A stretch of DNA of 8,549 nucleotides from MB1-2 sp046566065 (GTDB lineage: Bacteria; Actinomycetota; CADDZG01; WHSQ01). Shown in pieces: positions 1-5,878 of this stretch (its first letter is position 1; every line of letters begins with the position of its first letter). A program made the translations under genes and the position numbers. The notes under the pieces were generated by a model that did no database searches, was not told the origin of the DNA, and saw nothing but the letters and a program-made list of their open reading frames with translations. The DNA lies in assembly GCA_046566065.1 (NCBI GenBank), contig JBKHXK010000055.1:1-8549 (forward strand), given 5' to 3'.

Positions 1-1241
1 ATCAGCCCGGCGAAACCACCCTGGGCGAAACCGGCCATGCCGACCACGATGAGAGCAACGCCCACGATGACTGGCACGCGCTCGGGAAGTGAGTCGCGAC
101 TAGTGCCGGTCGGGCGAGGCCGTTCGAAACGGGAGAAGGTCAAAACAATCGGGACGAGGATGATCGCCAGCACCGCCAGCCAGGCGGGACGGCTGATCCA
201 CCACGCCGCCGATCCACCTTCGTACTGCGGAAAGCCAAGTGGATAGGCGACGACAACCGCTACCAAGAGAGCCGTGAGGTGCCACAGGAAGACCGTCATG
301 ATCATCGAGTTCGCGGCGATCACACCTGCCCACGGGCGCGTTCCTTGCAGCCAACGAGTGACCCGGGGACGAGCGAGCATCGCCAACGACACGAGCCACA
401 CCGTCAGAGCGCTCAGACAGATGCTCGGAGGGTCGTTGTTCGAGACGCCGTCGCCGGTGACGCCGACCATGCTGCGTGAGTAGACGGAGAAGTTCGTCAA
501 CAGCACAAGAACGGTGAGGGCGACACCTGCAGATGTCACCCACGCACGCCGGGAGAGCTTGGTCAGCGTGCCATCCGCATAGAAGAAGCCCAGCTGGTGG
601 GCGAAGAGCCACACGAAGGCGAAGTTCAAGTAGCCCACGAGCTCGAGACCGCCGCCGATCCGGACGACGTCGACGATCACGGCGCCGGCGACCATCGCCA
701 GCGGCACGCGCACCCCGAAACGCTCGTGGAGGCTCAGCATGAACGGAGCCAGAGAGACGACGAGGACGTACACGGCTAGGAACCACACCGGCTTCGCGAT
801 CAGGGCTGTTGCATGCTCGACGGCCGGACCGAACGAGAACACCTGCTCTAGGACGAAGGCGAGCACCAGCCAAGTGGAGATGAAAACGACCGTCGGGCGC
901 ATCAGCCGCTCCACCCGGGAGCGGATGAAGTCCCTTCGGCTCTGCCCCCTGAGGTAGCCGGCTCTGATGGAGACCAGGTTAGAGAACCCACCAACGAAGA
1001 AGAAGATCGGCATCACCTGAAGCAGCCAGGTCAACACCCAGATCCCAGGGATGACCTCTAGAGCGTTCGCACCCGAAACCCGGCCGTCCTCGAAGTACAC
1101 GATCGCCATCAGCCAGTGGCCCAGAGCCACGACGGCGATGCTGAGAGCCCGAAGAAAATCGACGTACCTGTCACGGGAAGACGGTGTCGCCGCCGCCATC
1201 TCGGCGAGCGTGGGACGGGCTGTTCGTGTCGCTACTGCCAT
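1..1241 (-). CDS. Acyltransferase-3 family membrane protein, C-terminal end cut by the window
   Basis: Probable multi-pass membrane O-acyltransferase that moves an acyl group onto an envelope or secreted glycan or lipid; the substrate cannot be told. The frame is open for 413 residues from an ATG at 1241 with no stop before the window edge. The first helix carries R31-X10-H42 in FLRALSIAVVALGHW, the RX10H motif of the acyltransferase-3 family. A family-like FFFVGGF follows at about 80-86, then FAHQLGF near 213-219 and VFLWHLTALL near 317-326, with about ten hydrophobic segments in all. A last helix at about 389-406 suggests that only a short tail is missing. The start is set by AAAGGAG seven bases before the ATG. 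It is transcribed divergently from the two-component system. Family assignment is firm; the acceptor is unknown. Confidence 0.9.
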   Translation of the reverse strand, partial: MAVATRTARPTLAEMAAATPSSRDRYVDFLRALSIAVVALGHWLMAIVYFEDGRVSGANALEVIPGIWVLTWLLQVMPIFFFVGGFSNLVSIRAGYLRGQSRRDFIRSRVERLMRPTVVFISTWLVLAFVLEQVFSFGPAVEHATALIAKPVWFLAVYVLVVSLAPFMLSLHERFGVRVPLAMVAGAVIVDVVRIGGGLELVGYLNFAFVWLFAHQLGFFYADGTLTKLSRRAWVTSAGVALTVLVLLTNFSVYSRSMVGVTGDGVSNNDPPSICLSALTVWLVSLAMLARPRVTRWLQGTRPWAGVIAANSMIMTVFLWHLTALLVAVVVAYPLGFPQYEGGSAAWWISRPAWLAVLAIILVPIVLTFSRFERPRPTGTSRDSLPERVPVIVGVALIVVGMAGFAQGGFAGL

Positions 1242-1248
1242 GAGGGAA

Positions 1249-1255
1249 CTCCTTT
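1249..1255 (-). promoter_or_regulatory. Ribosome binding site of the acyltransferase gene
   Basis: AAAGGAG on the minus strand, seven bases before the ATG at 1241. It is a near-ideal Shine-Dalgarno sequence and fixes the start of a gene whose other end lies outside the window. Confidence 0.8.
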
Positions 1256-1318
1256 CAACGGTGTCTCACTGATTGTCGAGAGGAGTCCGAATCATCGATA
1301 GACGAGAAAGCACCTAAC

Positions 1319-1341
1319 CCGGCGCCTTAAGTCCCTATCTT
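1319..1341 (+). promoter_or_regulatory. Possible promoter and response-regulator box before the kinase gene
   Basis: The bases 1319-1338 match 14 of 20 positions of the mycobacterial DosR consensus (TTSGGGACTWWAGTCCCSAA). The right half, TTAAGTCCC, is exact and the left half is poor. A -10-like TATCTT sits at 1336-1341, at the downstream edge of the box, where an activator replacing a weak -35 could act. The -35 position shows no TTGACA-like sequence. A second inverted repeat, TTGCC/GGCAA, lies at 1341-1345 and 1358-1362. The encoded regulator is of the NarL/LuxR class, as DosR is, so autoregulation is possible. This is inference from one weak site. Confidence 0.3.
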
Positions 1342-1406
1342 TGCCCTGGGTACTTTCGGCAAGGAGCCTCCGGAAAGGCGGTGGCCGCGCGTGGGAACCT
1401 GAGCGG

Positions 1407-2645
1407 ATGTCAACCGGCGAACAGCTTGAGGAAGACTGGGTCAGGGGGGCCCAAGAGGACCCGCAGCGCTATCGGCGCACGCTGGCCGGAGGCATCCTGG
1501 TCTTCCGCTGGGTATGGCTCGTGTGGATGGTTGCGCTGGCCATCTCGGCATCCGATGACTTCAGACTTCCGGGGCTGGCGTGGGCATCCATCGGCGCCGC
1601 CGCCGCGTGGACAGCCTGGTTGACCGCGACACGCCATAGATGGACGACACCGGCCCTCTGGTTCGACCTTGTCTTATGCGTCTGGTTGGTGCTGGGCTCC
1701 GGCCTCGTCGTCGAGGACCGCGGCGTCATCTCCGGACGTCCCTTCTTCGCCACGGGATACCCGTTGAGCGCTCCTCTGTTCTGGGGCGCGTCGCGGGGCG
1801 TGCGTGGCGGCCTGTTCGCCGGAGCCATCCTGGGGATCGCTCACGTGGCGTCGCGTCCGCTGAACGCCGTGGGGATCGGCGAGCTCTCGGCCACCCAGTT
1901 CCAAAACATGTTAGGCGCCGTGCTGAACTACATCGTGGCCGGGGTCGCGATCGGGATCGTGTCACGAGTGCTCGTCCGATCAGCGGAGGCCGTGGCGGCA
2001 GCGTCGCAGAGACTCATCCGTGAGCGGGAACGCGCCGCCCGACTCGCCGAACGCGAGAAGCTGGCTCGACACATCCACGACTCGGTTCTTCAGTCCCTTG
2101 CCTTCGTGCACAAGAAGGGCCGGGAACTAGCCGAGCGCGATCCCATACCCGCTGCCGAGGTGTCCGAATTGGCACAGCTGGCGGGACGACAAGAGACCGA
2201 ACTTCGAAGTTTGATCTTGCGCGATCCCGAACCGGGACCCATGGGACGGGCATCCCTGCGCGAGGCTCTGGAGATGACCGCTCGAGAGGTAACGGATGTA
2301 GATGTCACCGTCAGTTCTGTCGGCCCGATCTGGCTGGATGCCGCAAGCGTCGAGGAGATCGCTGCCGCGGTCCGCCAGGCCCTCGGAAACGTCGCTCGCC
2401 ACGCACAAGCTCATTCGGCAACCGTCTTCGCCGAGGTCGAGGGGGGCCAGGTTGTAGTCACCGTTCGGGACGACGGCGTCGGTTTCGACTACGACGAGGG
2501 CCGGCTGCGCGCCGAGGGAAAAGCGGGGATGCTGAAGAGCATGAAAGGCAGAGTAGAGGATCTGGGCGGACGGATGCTGGTCACCAGCGCTCCGGGCAAG
2601 GGCGCAGAGATCGAGTTCCACATCCCGGAGGACCGGGCCACGTGA
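1407..2645 (+). CDS. MacS-like membrane sensor histidine kinase
   Basis: Sensor kinase that autophosphorylates on histidine and passes the phosphate to the response regulator encoded next. It has 412 residues. Hydrophobic segments lie at about 29-48, 57-74, 83-103, 119-147 and 168-190, with almost no extracytoplasmic domain, so it probably senses a signal in or at the membrane. A charged linker (about 191-219) leads to the HisKA_3 dimerisation box RHIHDSVLQ with phospho-acceptor H224. The ATPase domain has N328 in the N box (ALGNVARHA) and DDGVGF from D355, and ends with GRVEDLGGRM and APGKGAEIEF. Layout and wording resemble the actinobacterial MacS family (MacRS of Streptomyces); this is my recognition from memory. 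The ATG at 1407 is preferred. An in-frame TTG at 1341 would add 22 residues but has no ribosome site and overlaps the likely promoter. The ribosome site at 1407 is weak. Confidence 0.88.
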   Translation: MSTGEQLEEDWVRGAQEDPQRYRRTLAGGILVFRWVWLVWMVALAISASDDFRLPGLAWASIGAAAAWTAWLTATRHRWTTPALWFDLVLCVWLVLGSGLVVEDRGVISGRPFFATGYPLSAPLFWGASRGVRGGLFAGAILGIAHVASRPLNAVGIGELSATQFQNMLGAVLNYIVAGVAIGIVSRVLVRSAEAVAAASQRLIRERERAARLAEREKLARHIHDSVLQSLAFVHKKGRELAERDPIPAAEVSELAQLAGRQETELRSLILRDPEPGPMGRASLREALEMTAREVTDVDVTVSSVGPIWLDAASVEEIAAAVRQALGNVARHAQAHSATVFAEVEGGQVVVTVRDDGVGFDYDEGRLRAEGKAGMLKSMKGRVEDLGGRMLVTSAPGKGAEIEFHIPEDRAT

Positions 2646-3307
2646 CCGGGCCGATCACCGTGGTCCTCGTCGACGACCACCCCGTTTGGCGCGATGGCGT
2701 TCGGGCGGATCTCGAGCGATCCGGGACCGCGCAGATCGTCGGAGAGGCATCGGATGGAGGTGAAGGCATAGAAGTTGCCCTGGCAGCGATGCCAGACGTG
2801 GTACTGATGGACCTCCAACTTCCCACCGTGTCCGGGGTCGAGGCGACCCGGCGCATCGTGGAAGAAGCTCCCCATGTTCGTGTCCTGATCCTGTCGGCTT
2901 CGGCCGAGGAAGAACACGTGCTCGAAGCCGTCAAGGCCGGAGCGGGGGGCTATCTCCTCAAGAGCTCGACCTCTGCTGAGCTCGCGGACGCGGTCAGACG
3001 TATCCATTCCGGAGAGCCGGTTTTCACGCCCTCTTTGGCTGGCCTGGTCTTGGACGAGTTCCGCAGGGTCGCATCGGGAGGAGCGACGTCCGACGCCGAC
3101 GAGCCGCGTCTCACACCCCGGGAGAACGAGGTGCTCAAGCTGGTGGCCAAGGGCTACGTCTACAAGGAGATCGCCGAGAAACTATTCATCTCGACCAAGA
3201 CCGTGCAGAACCACGTTCAGAACATCCTCACCAAGCTCCGACTGAAGAAGCGCTACGAGCTCATGCGGTACGCGATCCAGAAGGGCCTCGACCGGGCGCC
3301 GGACTAG
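2642..3307 (+). CDS. NarL/LuxR-family response regulator, partner of the kinase
   Basis: DNA-binding response regulator of 221 residues, cytoplasmic. The receiver domain (about 5-120) has the acidic pair D11-D12, phospho-acceptor D57 in VLMDLQLP, switch S85 and conserved K107 in YLLKSS. A linker of about 35 residues leads to a LuxR-type helix-turn-helix from 157 (LTPRENEVLKLVAKG) through the recognition region ISTKTVQNHVQNIL. Every signalling residue expected of an active regulator is present. The GTG start overlaps the kinase stop (GTGA, four bases), which implies translational coupling and a fixed kinase-regulator pair. By context it would be the MacR-like partner. Targets are unknown; its own operon and the divergent acyltransferase are the nearest candidates. 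Confidence 0.93.
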   Translation: MTGPITVVLVDDHPVWRDGVRADLERSGTAQIVGEASDGGEGIEVALAAMPDVVLMDLQLPTVSGVEATRRIVEEAPHVRVLILSASAEEEHVLEAVKAGAGGYLLKSSTSAELADAVRRIHSGEPVFTPSLAGLVLDEFRRVASGGATSDADEPRLTPRENEVLKLVAKGYVYKEIAEKLFISTKTVQNHVQNILTKLRLKKRYELMRYAIQKGLDRAPD

Positions 3308-3320
3308 ATCGCCGCTCGTT

Positions 3321-3488
3321 CTAGGGAGGCGTGATCGCTCTCAGAGCTCGAAGCAGGCGCCAGGGTCGCCGGCCCCAGACCGCCACTTTGCCGCTGAGGT
3401 GCAAGGAGTTTCCCGTTACCTCGACGACGGCCGCCCGAGCATCGGCGAGATCACTCGGGCGGCCCATGACGGCGACGTCATGCACCAT
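3321..3488 (-). CDS. Possible 55-residue small ORF after rny (uncertain)
   Basis: An ORF of 55 codons begins with ATG nine bases after the rny stop and ends with TAG at 3321-3323. It starts MVHDVAVMGRPSDLADARAA and continues with GKVAVWGRRPWRLLRAL, a basic, tryptophan-containing tail. Third-position G/C is about 75 percent (14 of 55 codons end in A or T), compatible with coding here. Against it, there is no Shine-Dalgarno sequence, I know no family, and two contiguous perfect hairpins lie inside it and can explain much of its base pattern as RNA structure. It could be translated by coupling to rny, or it may be chance. I lean towards non-coding. Confidence 0.22.
   Translation of the reverse strand: MVHDVAVMGRPSDLADARAAVVEVTGNSLHLSGKVAVWGRRPWRLLRALRAITPP
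3429..3482. terminator. Two abutting hairpins in the convergent gap, likely terminator
   Basis: Two perfect inverted repeats touch with no spacer. The first has 7-base arms CATGACG/CGTCATG around the loop GCGA (3465-3482). The second has 11-base arms GGCCGCCCGAG/CTCGGGCGGCC around a 14-base loop (3429-3464). They lie 15 bases after the rny stop and 121 bases after the response-regulator stop, between genes that converge. No T tract follows on either strand, so this would be the U-less, tandem hairpin type proposed for high-GC actinobacteria. It could equally protect the 3' end of the rny mRNA. The structure is certain from the sequence; its role is inferred. Confidence 0.55.
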
Positions 3489-3497
3489 CTGTCGTAG

Positions 3498-5030
3498 CTA
3501 TTTGGCGTAGGCGCTGGATCTCGTCTCCCGGATGACCGTGATGCGGATCTGGCCGGGGTACTGGAGCTCCTCCTCGATCTTCTTGGCGACATCGCGGGCG
3601 ATGACCTCGGCCTGCAGGTCGTCGACGTCGGCAGGCTTCACCATCACGCGGACCTCGCGCCCGGCCTGCATCGCGTAGACCTTGTCGACACCCTCGAACT
3701 CCTTGGCGATCTCTTCGAGCCGGGCCAGACGCTTGACGTAGGTCTCGATCGATTCGCGCCGCGCCCCGGGACGAGCGCCGGAGATGGCATCTGCGGTCTG
3801 GGTGATCACGGCCTCGATCGTGCGCTGCTCGACCTCACCGTGGTGAGCCTCGATCGCGTGACACACCGCCGGAGATTCCTTGAGACGACGTGCGATCTCG
3901 GCCCCGATCAGTGCGTGCGAGCCCTCGACCTCGTGGGTCACGGCCTTGCCGATGTCGTGCAGCAGGGTGCAACGCTTGGCGAGCTGGACGTCGGTGCCCA
4001 GCTCCGCGGCGATCATGCCGGCGATGTGAGCCGCCTCGACCACGTGACGCAGCACGTTCTGGCCGTACGAGGTGCGGTACTTGAGTCGGCCGAGAACGCG
4101 GACGAGCTCGGGGTGCATGTCGGTGATCCCGGTCTCGAGCACCGCCCACTCGCCGCCTTCGCGGATCTCGCGCTCGATCTCGGCTTTGGACTTCTCGTGG
4201 ATGTCCTCGATGCGAGCGGGCTGGATGCGCCCGTCGCCGATCAGCTTCTCGAGCGTCAGGCGAGCCATCTCGCGACGGATCGGGTCGAAGCACGAGAGCA
4301 CGACGGCCTCGGGGGTGTCGTCGATGATCAGGTTCGTCCCCGTAGCCGACTCGAAGGCCCTGATGTTGCGGCCCTCGCGGCCGATGATCCGGCCCTTCAT
4401 GTCGTCGTTCGGCAGAGTGATCGTGGTGACCGTGGACTCCGTGGTGAGGTCCGAGGCGATCCGCTGCATCGCGATCGCGATGATCTTTCGAGCCCGCTTG
4501 TCCGCTTCCTCTCGGGCCTGGGCCTCGATGTCCCTGACGATGACCATGGCGTCGCGCTTGGCCTCTTCCTCGATCTGCTCGATCAGGGCTTGCTTGGCAT
4601 CCTGGGACGACATCCCGGCGACGCGCTCGAGCTCGGCCCTCGCCCGCTCCGCCACCTTGTCCAGTTCCTCGCGGGCCCGCTGGAGCTCCTGCTCCTTGGT
4701 CTCGATCGCCTGCTCTTTGCGGTCCAGTGAGGCCGCTCGCGAATCGAGCGTCGCCTCCCTCTGACTGATGCGGTCTTCCTTCTTCTCGATCTCCTGGCGG
4801 CGGGTTCGAAGGTCGGCTTCGACCTCGGTTCGCATCCGGTGAGCCTCGTCCTTGGCCTCGACCAGAGCCTCGCGCCTGGCCGCCTCAGCTTCTCGCTGAG
4901 CGTCGGCGACGAGCGTCTTGGCTCGGTTCTCGGCAGACGCCACTTCCTTGTCTGCCATCGACTTCCGAACGAAGTATCCGATCCCCGCACCCGCGAGAAG
5001 ACCGAGGATGAGACCGATGATGATCTCCAT
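3498..5030 (-). CDS. rny: Ribonuclease Y
   Basis: Membrane-anchored endoribonuclease that starts mRNA decay and processing by cutting single-stranded RNA; its HD domain uses metal ions. It has 510 residues, close to the usual 520 or so. A single N-terminal membrane helix (about 2-20, IIIGLILGLLAGAGIGYF) is followed by a long charged coiled coil (about 25-185). A KH RNA-binding domain has the loop GRIIGREGRNIR (213-224). The HD domain includes H329, the signature LLHDIGK with H358-D359, and AHHGE (395-399). The conserved QTADAISGARPGAR begins at 411. An in-frame start 39 bases upstream exists, but AAAGGAG six bases before the ATG at 5030 and the immediate membrane helix fix this start. It lies downstream of recA-recX, separated by 314 bases with likely terminators, so it is probably transcribed on its own. 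Confidence 0.97.
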   Translation of the reverse strand: MEIIIGLILGLLAGAGIGYFVRKSMADKEVASAENRAKTLVADAQREAEAARREALVEAKDEAHRMRTEVEADLRTRRQEIEKKEDRISQREATLDSRAASLDRKEQAIETKEQELQRAREELDKVAERARAELERVAGMSSQDAKQALIEQIEEEAKRDAMVIVRDIEAQAREEADKRARKIIAIAMQRIASDLTTESTVTTITLPNDDMKGRIIGREGRNIRAFESATGTNLIIDDTPEAVVLSCFDPIRREMARLTLEKLIGDGRIQPARIEDIHEKSKAEIEREIREGGEWAVLETGITDMHPELVRVLGRLKYRTSYGQNVLRHVVEAAHIAGMIAAELGTDVQLAKRCTLLHDIGKAVTHEVEGSHALIGAEIARRLKESPAVCHAIEAHHGEVEQRTIEAVITQTADAISGARPGARRESIETYVKRLARLEEIAKEFEGVDKVYAMQAGREVRVMVKPADVDDLQAEVIARDVAKKIEEELQYPGQIRITVIRETRSSAYAK

Positions 5031-5103
5031 CTCTCGCTCCTTTCTCGTCCCCTCGGAACGACGCGGCAAGGAGCCGGGCCGAACCCGGTACGGCGAGAGC
5101 GAG
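5031..5103 (-). promoter_or_regulatory. rny 5' leader with ribosome site and possible SD-occluding stem
   Basis: The Shine-Dalgarno AAAGGAG (5037-5043) sits six bases before the rny ATG. The stretch CTCGCTCTCGC on the minus strand (5093-5103) can pair with GAGCGAGAG at 5031-5039 in two registers of seven bases each, covering part of the ribosome site. Between them lies a small hairpin, CCGGG/CCCGG with loop TTCGG (5074-5088). Together this could form a leader structure that limits rny translation. RNases often control their own mRNA, as RNase E does, but for this gene it is inference. Confidence 0.3.
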
Positions 5104-5305
5104 TCTTGAAACGGCTACTTAGGCCGCTAGATCGAAGGATGCCTCCAGCTACAGGAGCCCCGGATATGGGCACCGGGCAACAGGTGGAGTCTCGATCGGC
5201 TAGGTAGCAACGACGTTTTCAGGGTTCACTCACTTAGCTCGTACGTACCGTTTGAGGTGCTTGTTAGCAAGATCCAGCTCCTATGGTACGCCCGAGCGCG
5301 TTCTA
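5104..5305. other. Non-coding part of the recX-rny gap
   Basis: This is the middle of the only stretch over 300 bases (5031-5344) without a gene. Stops occur in all frames, and it looks less GC-rich than the flanking genes. On the minus strand it holds the self-complementary GTACGTAC (5241-5248), a small stem CTTG/CAAG (5260-5271) that overlaps the alternative TGCT/AGCA, and GCTA/TAGC (around 5199-5208). It probably contains the rny promoter, since likely terminators follow recX. The best guess, TTGCTA and TACGTA 17 bases apart on the minus strand (about 5241-5269), is weak. I see no tRNA or other recognisable RNA gene. Confidence 0.4.
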
Positions 5306-5344
5306 GAGCCACCGTTTTCGCGGTCTCGGCCCCCTCCCGGGGCC
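5306..5344 (-). terminator. Two abutting hairpins directly after recX, likely terminator
   Basis: Directly after the recX stop the minus strand reads GGCCCC-GGGAG-GGGGCC (5328-5344), a six-pair GC stem. With no spacer follows GAG-ACCG-CGAAAA-CGGT-GG-CTC (5306-5327), a seven-pair stem with a two-base bulge. No U tract follows. The arrangement repeats the contiguous tandem hairpins seen after rny, which strengthens the reading as the end of the recA-recX transcript. Termination is inferred. Confidence 0.45.
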
Positions 5345-5857
5345 TCAGTCCCATCCCTCAGGGGGGAGAACCGCCCTGACCCCTGCCTCGGCCGCCTCGA
5401 ACGAGAAACCTTTGCGCAGCAGCATCTGCTGGAGCTTCGCAGCCTGGGCGGCCAGAGGGAGCCGGGCGACCTTCCTTACGTGGGAGGCCGCGGCCTCGAT
5501 GGCCAGGGTCTCCTCGTCCGGCCCTTCCTCGGCCAGGGCCTCCTCGATCACCTCACGGGAGATGCCCTTGGCCGCCAGCTCGGCCTTCAGAGCGCGGGGA
5601 CCGAGCTTCTTGCGAGCCGAGCGATCCGCCACCCACTGACGAGCGAAGTCCAGGTCGTCGACCAGCCCCAGCTCGACCAGGCGGGTCAGGGTCTGGGCGA
5701 CGACGCCGTCGCTGAAACCAGCTTCGAGTAGCCGGTCCGAGAGCTCGCGCTCGGACCTGGCCCGGATCGACAGGAGCTTGCCCGCCCTCTCCATCGCGTC
5801 GGCGACCTCGTCGGCGAAGTTGTCGTCGACGACGAAGAGAGCGGGCTGCGGCCCCAT
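5345..5857 (-). CDS. recX: Regulatory protein RecX
   Basis: Cytoplasmic modulator that binds RecA filaments and usually limits their growth and activity. It has 170 residues, within the usual range, and is all helical in pattern. The RecX signature is clear: ARSERELSDRLLEAGF (about 33-48), then LVELGLVDDLDFARQWVADR (60-79) and KKLGPRALKAELAAKGIS (83-100), ending in a third repeat with LLRKGFSFEAAEAGV (146-160). It lies 21 bases after the recA stop in the same frame. No other start codon occurs between the recA stop and this ATG, and the ribosome site is poor, so translation may be coupled to recA with a low yield. Co-transcription with recA from the SOS promoter is expected. Confidence 0.94.
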   Translation of the reverse strand: MGPQPALFVVDDNFADEVADAMERAGKLLSIRARSERELSDRLLEAGFSDGVVAQTLTRLVELGLVDDLDFARQWVADRSARKKLGPRALKAELAAKGISREVIEEALAEEGPDEETLAIEAAASHVRKVARLPLAAQAAKLQQMLLRKGFSFEAAEAGVRAVLPPEGWD

Positions 5858-5878
5858 GGGATTCAGCGCCCCGACACG

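Noticed and set aside
100..873. Minus-strand ORF of 257 codons inside the acyltransferase
   Set aside because: Very arginine-rich, no family motif, and in another frame than the acyltransferase, whose frame has a membrane pattern, family motifs and a ribosome site.
1341..1406. 22-residue N-terminal extension of the kinase from a TTG start
   Set aside because: No ribosome site before the TTG, and the stretch overlaps the probable promoter and an inverted repeat.
3308..3336. Inverted repeat GATC-GCC / GGC-GT-GATC just after the response regulator
   Set aside because: Seven pairs with a two-base bulge and no T run; weaker than the tandem hairpins further on and easily expected by chance.
3840..4730. 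Long plus-strand ORF of 296 codons opposite rny
   Set aside because: It lies wholly antisense to a clear RNase Y with all family motifs; its D-, L- and G-rich composition mirrors the GC codon bias of rny.
5104..5305. tRNA or other known RNA gene in the gap before rny
   Set aside because: No T-loop GTTCGAATC-like sequence, no acceptor stem pairing and no clover-leaf spacing; the short stems seen are too small.
5222..5308. 28-codon GTG-started minus-strand ORF in the recX-rny gap
   Set aside because: No ribosome site, very short, begins inside the second hairpin after recX, and has no recognisable features.
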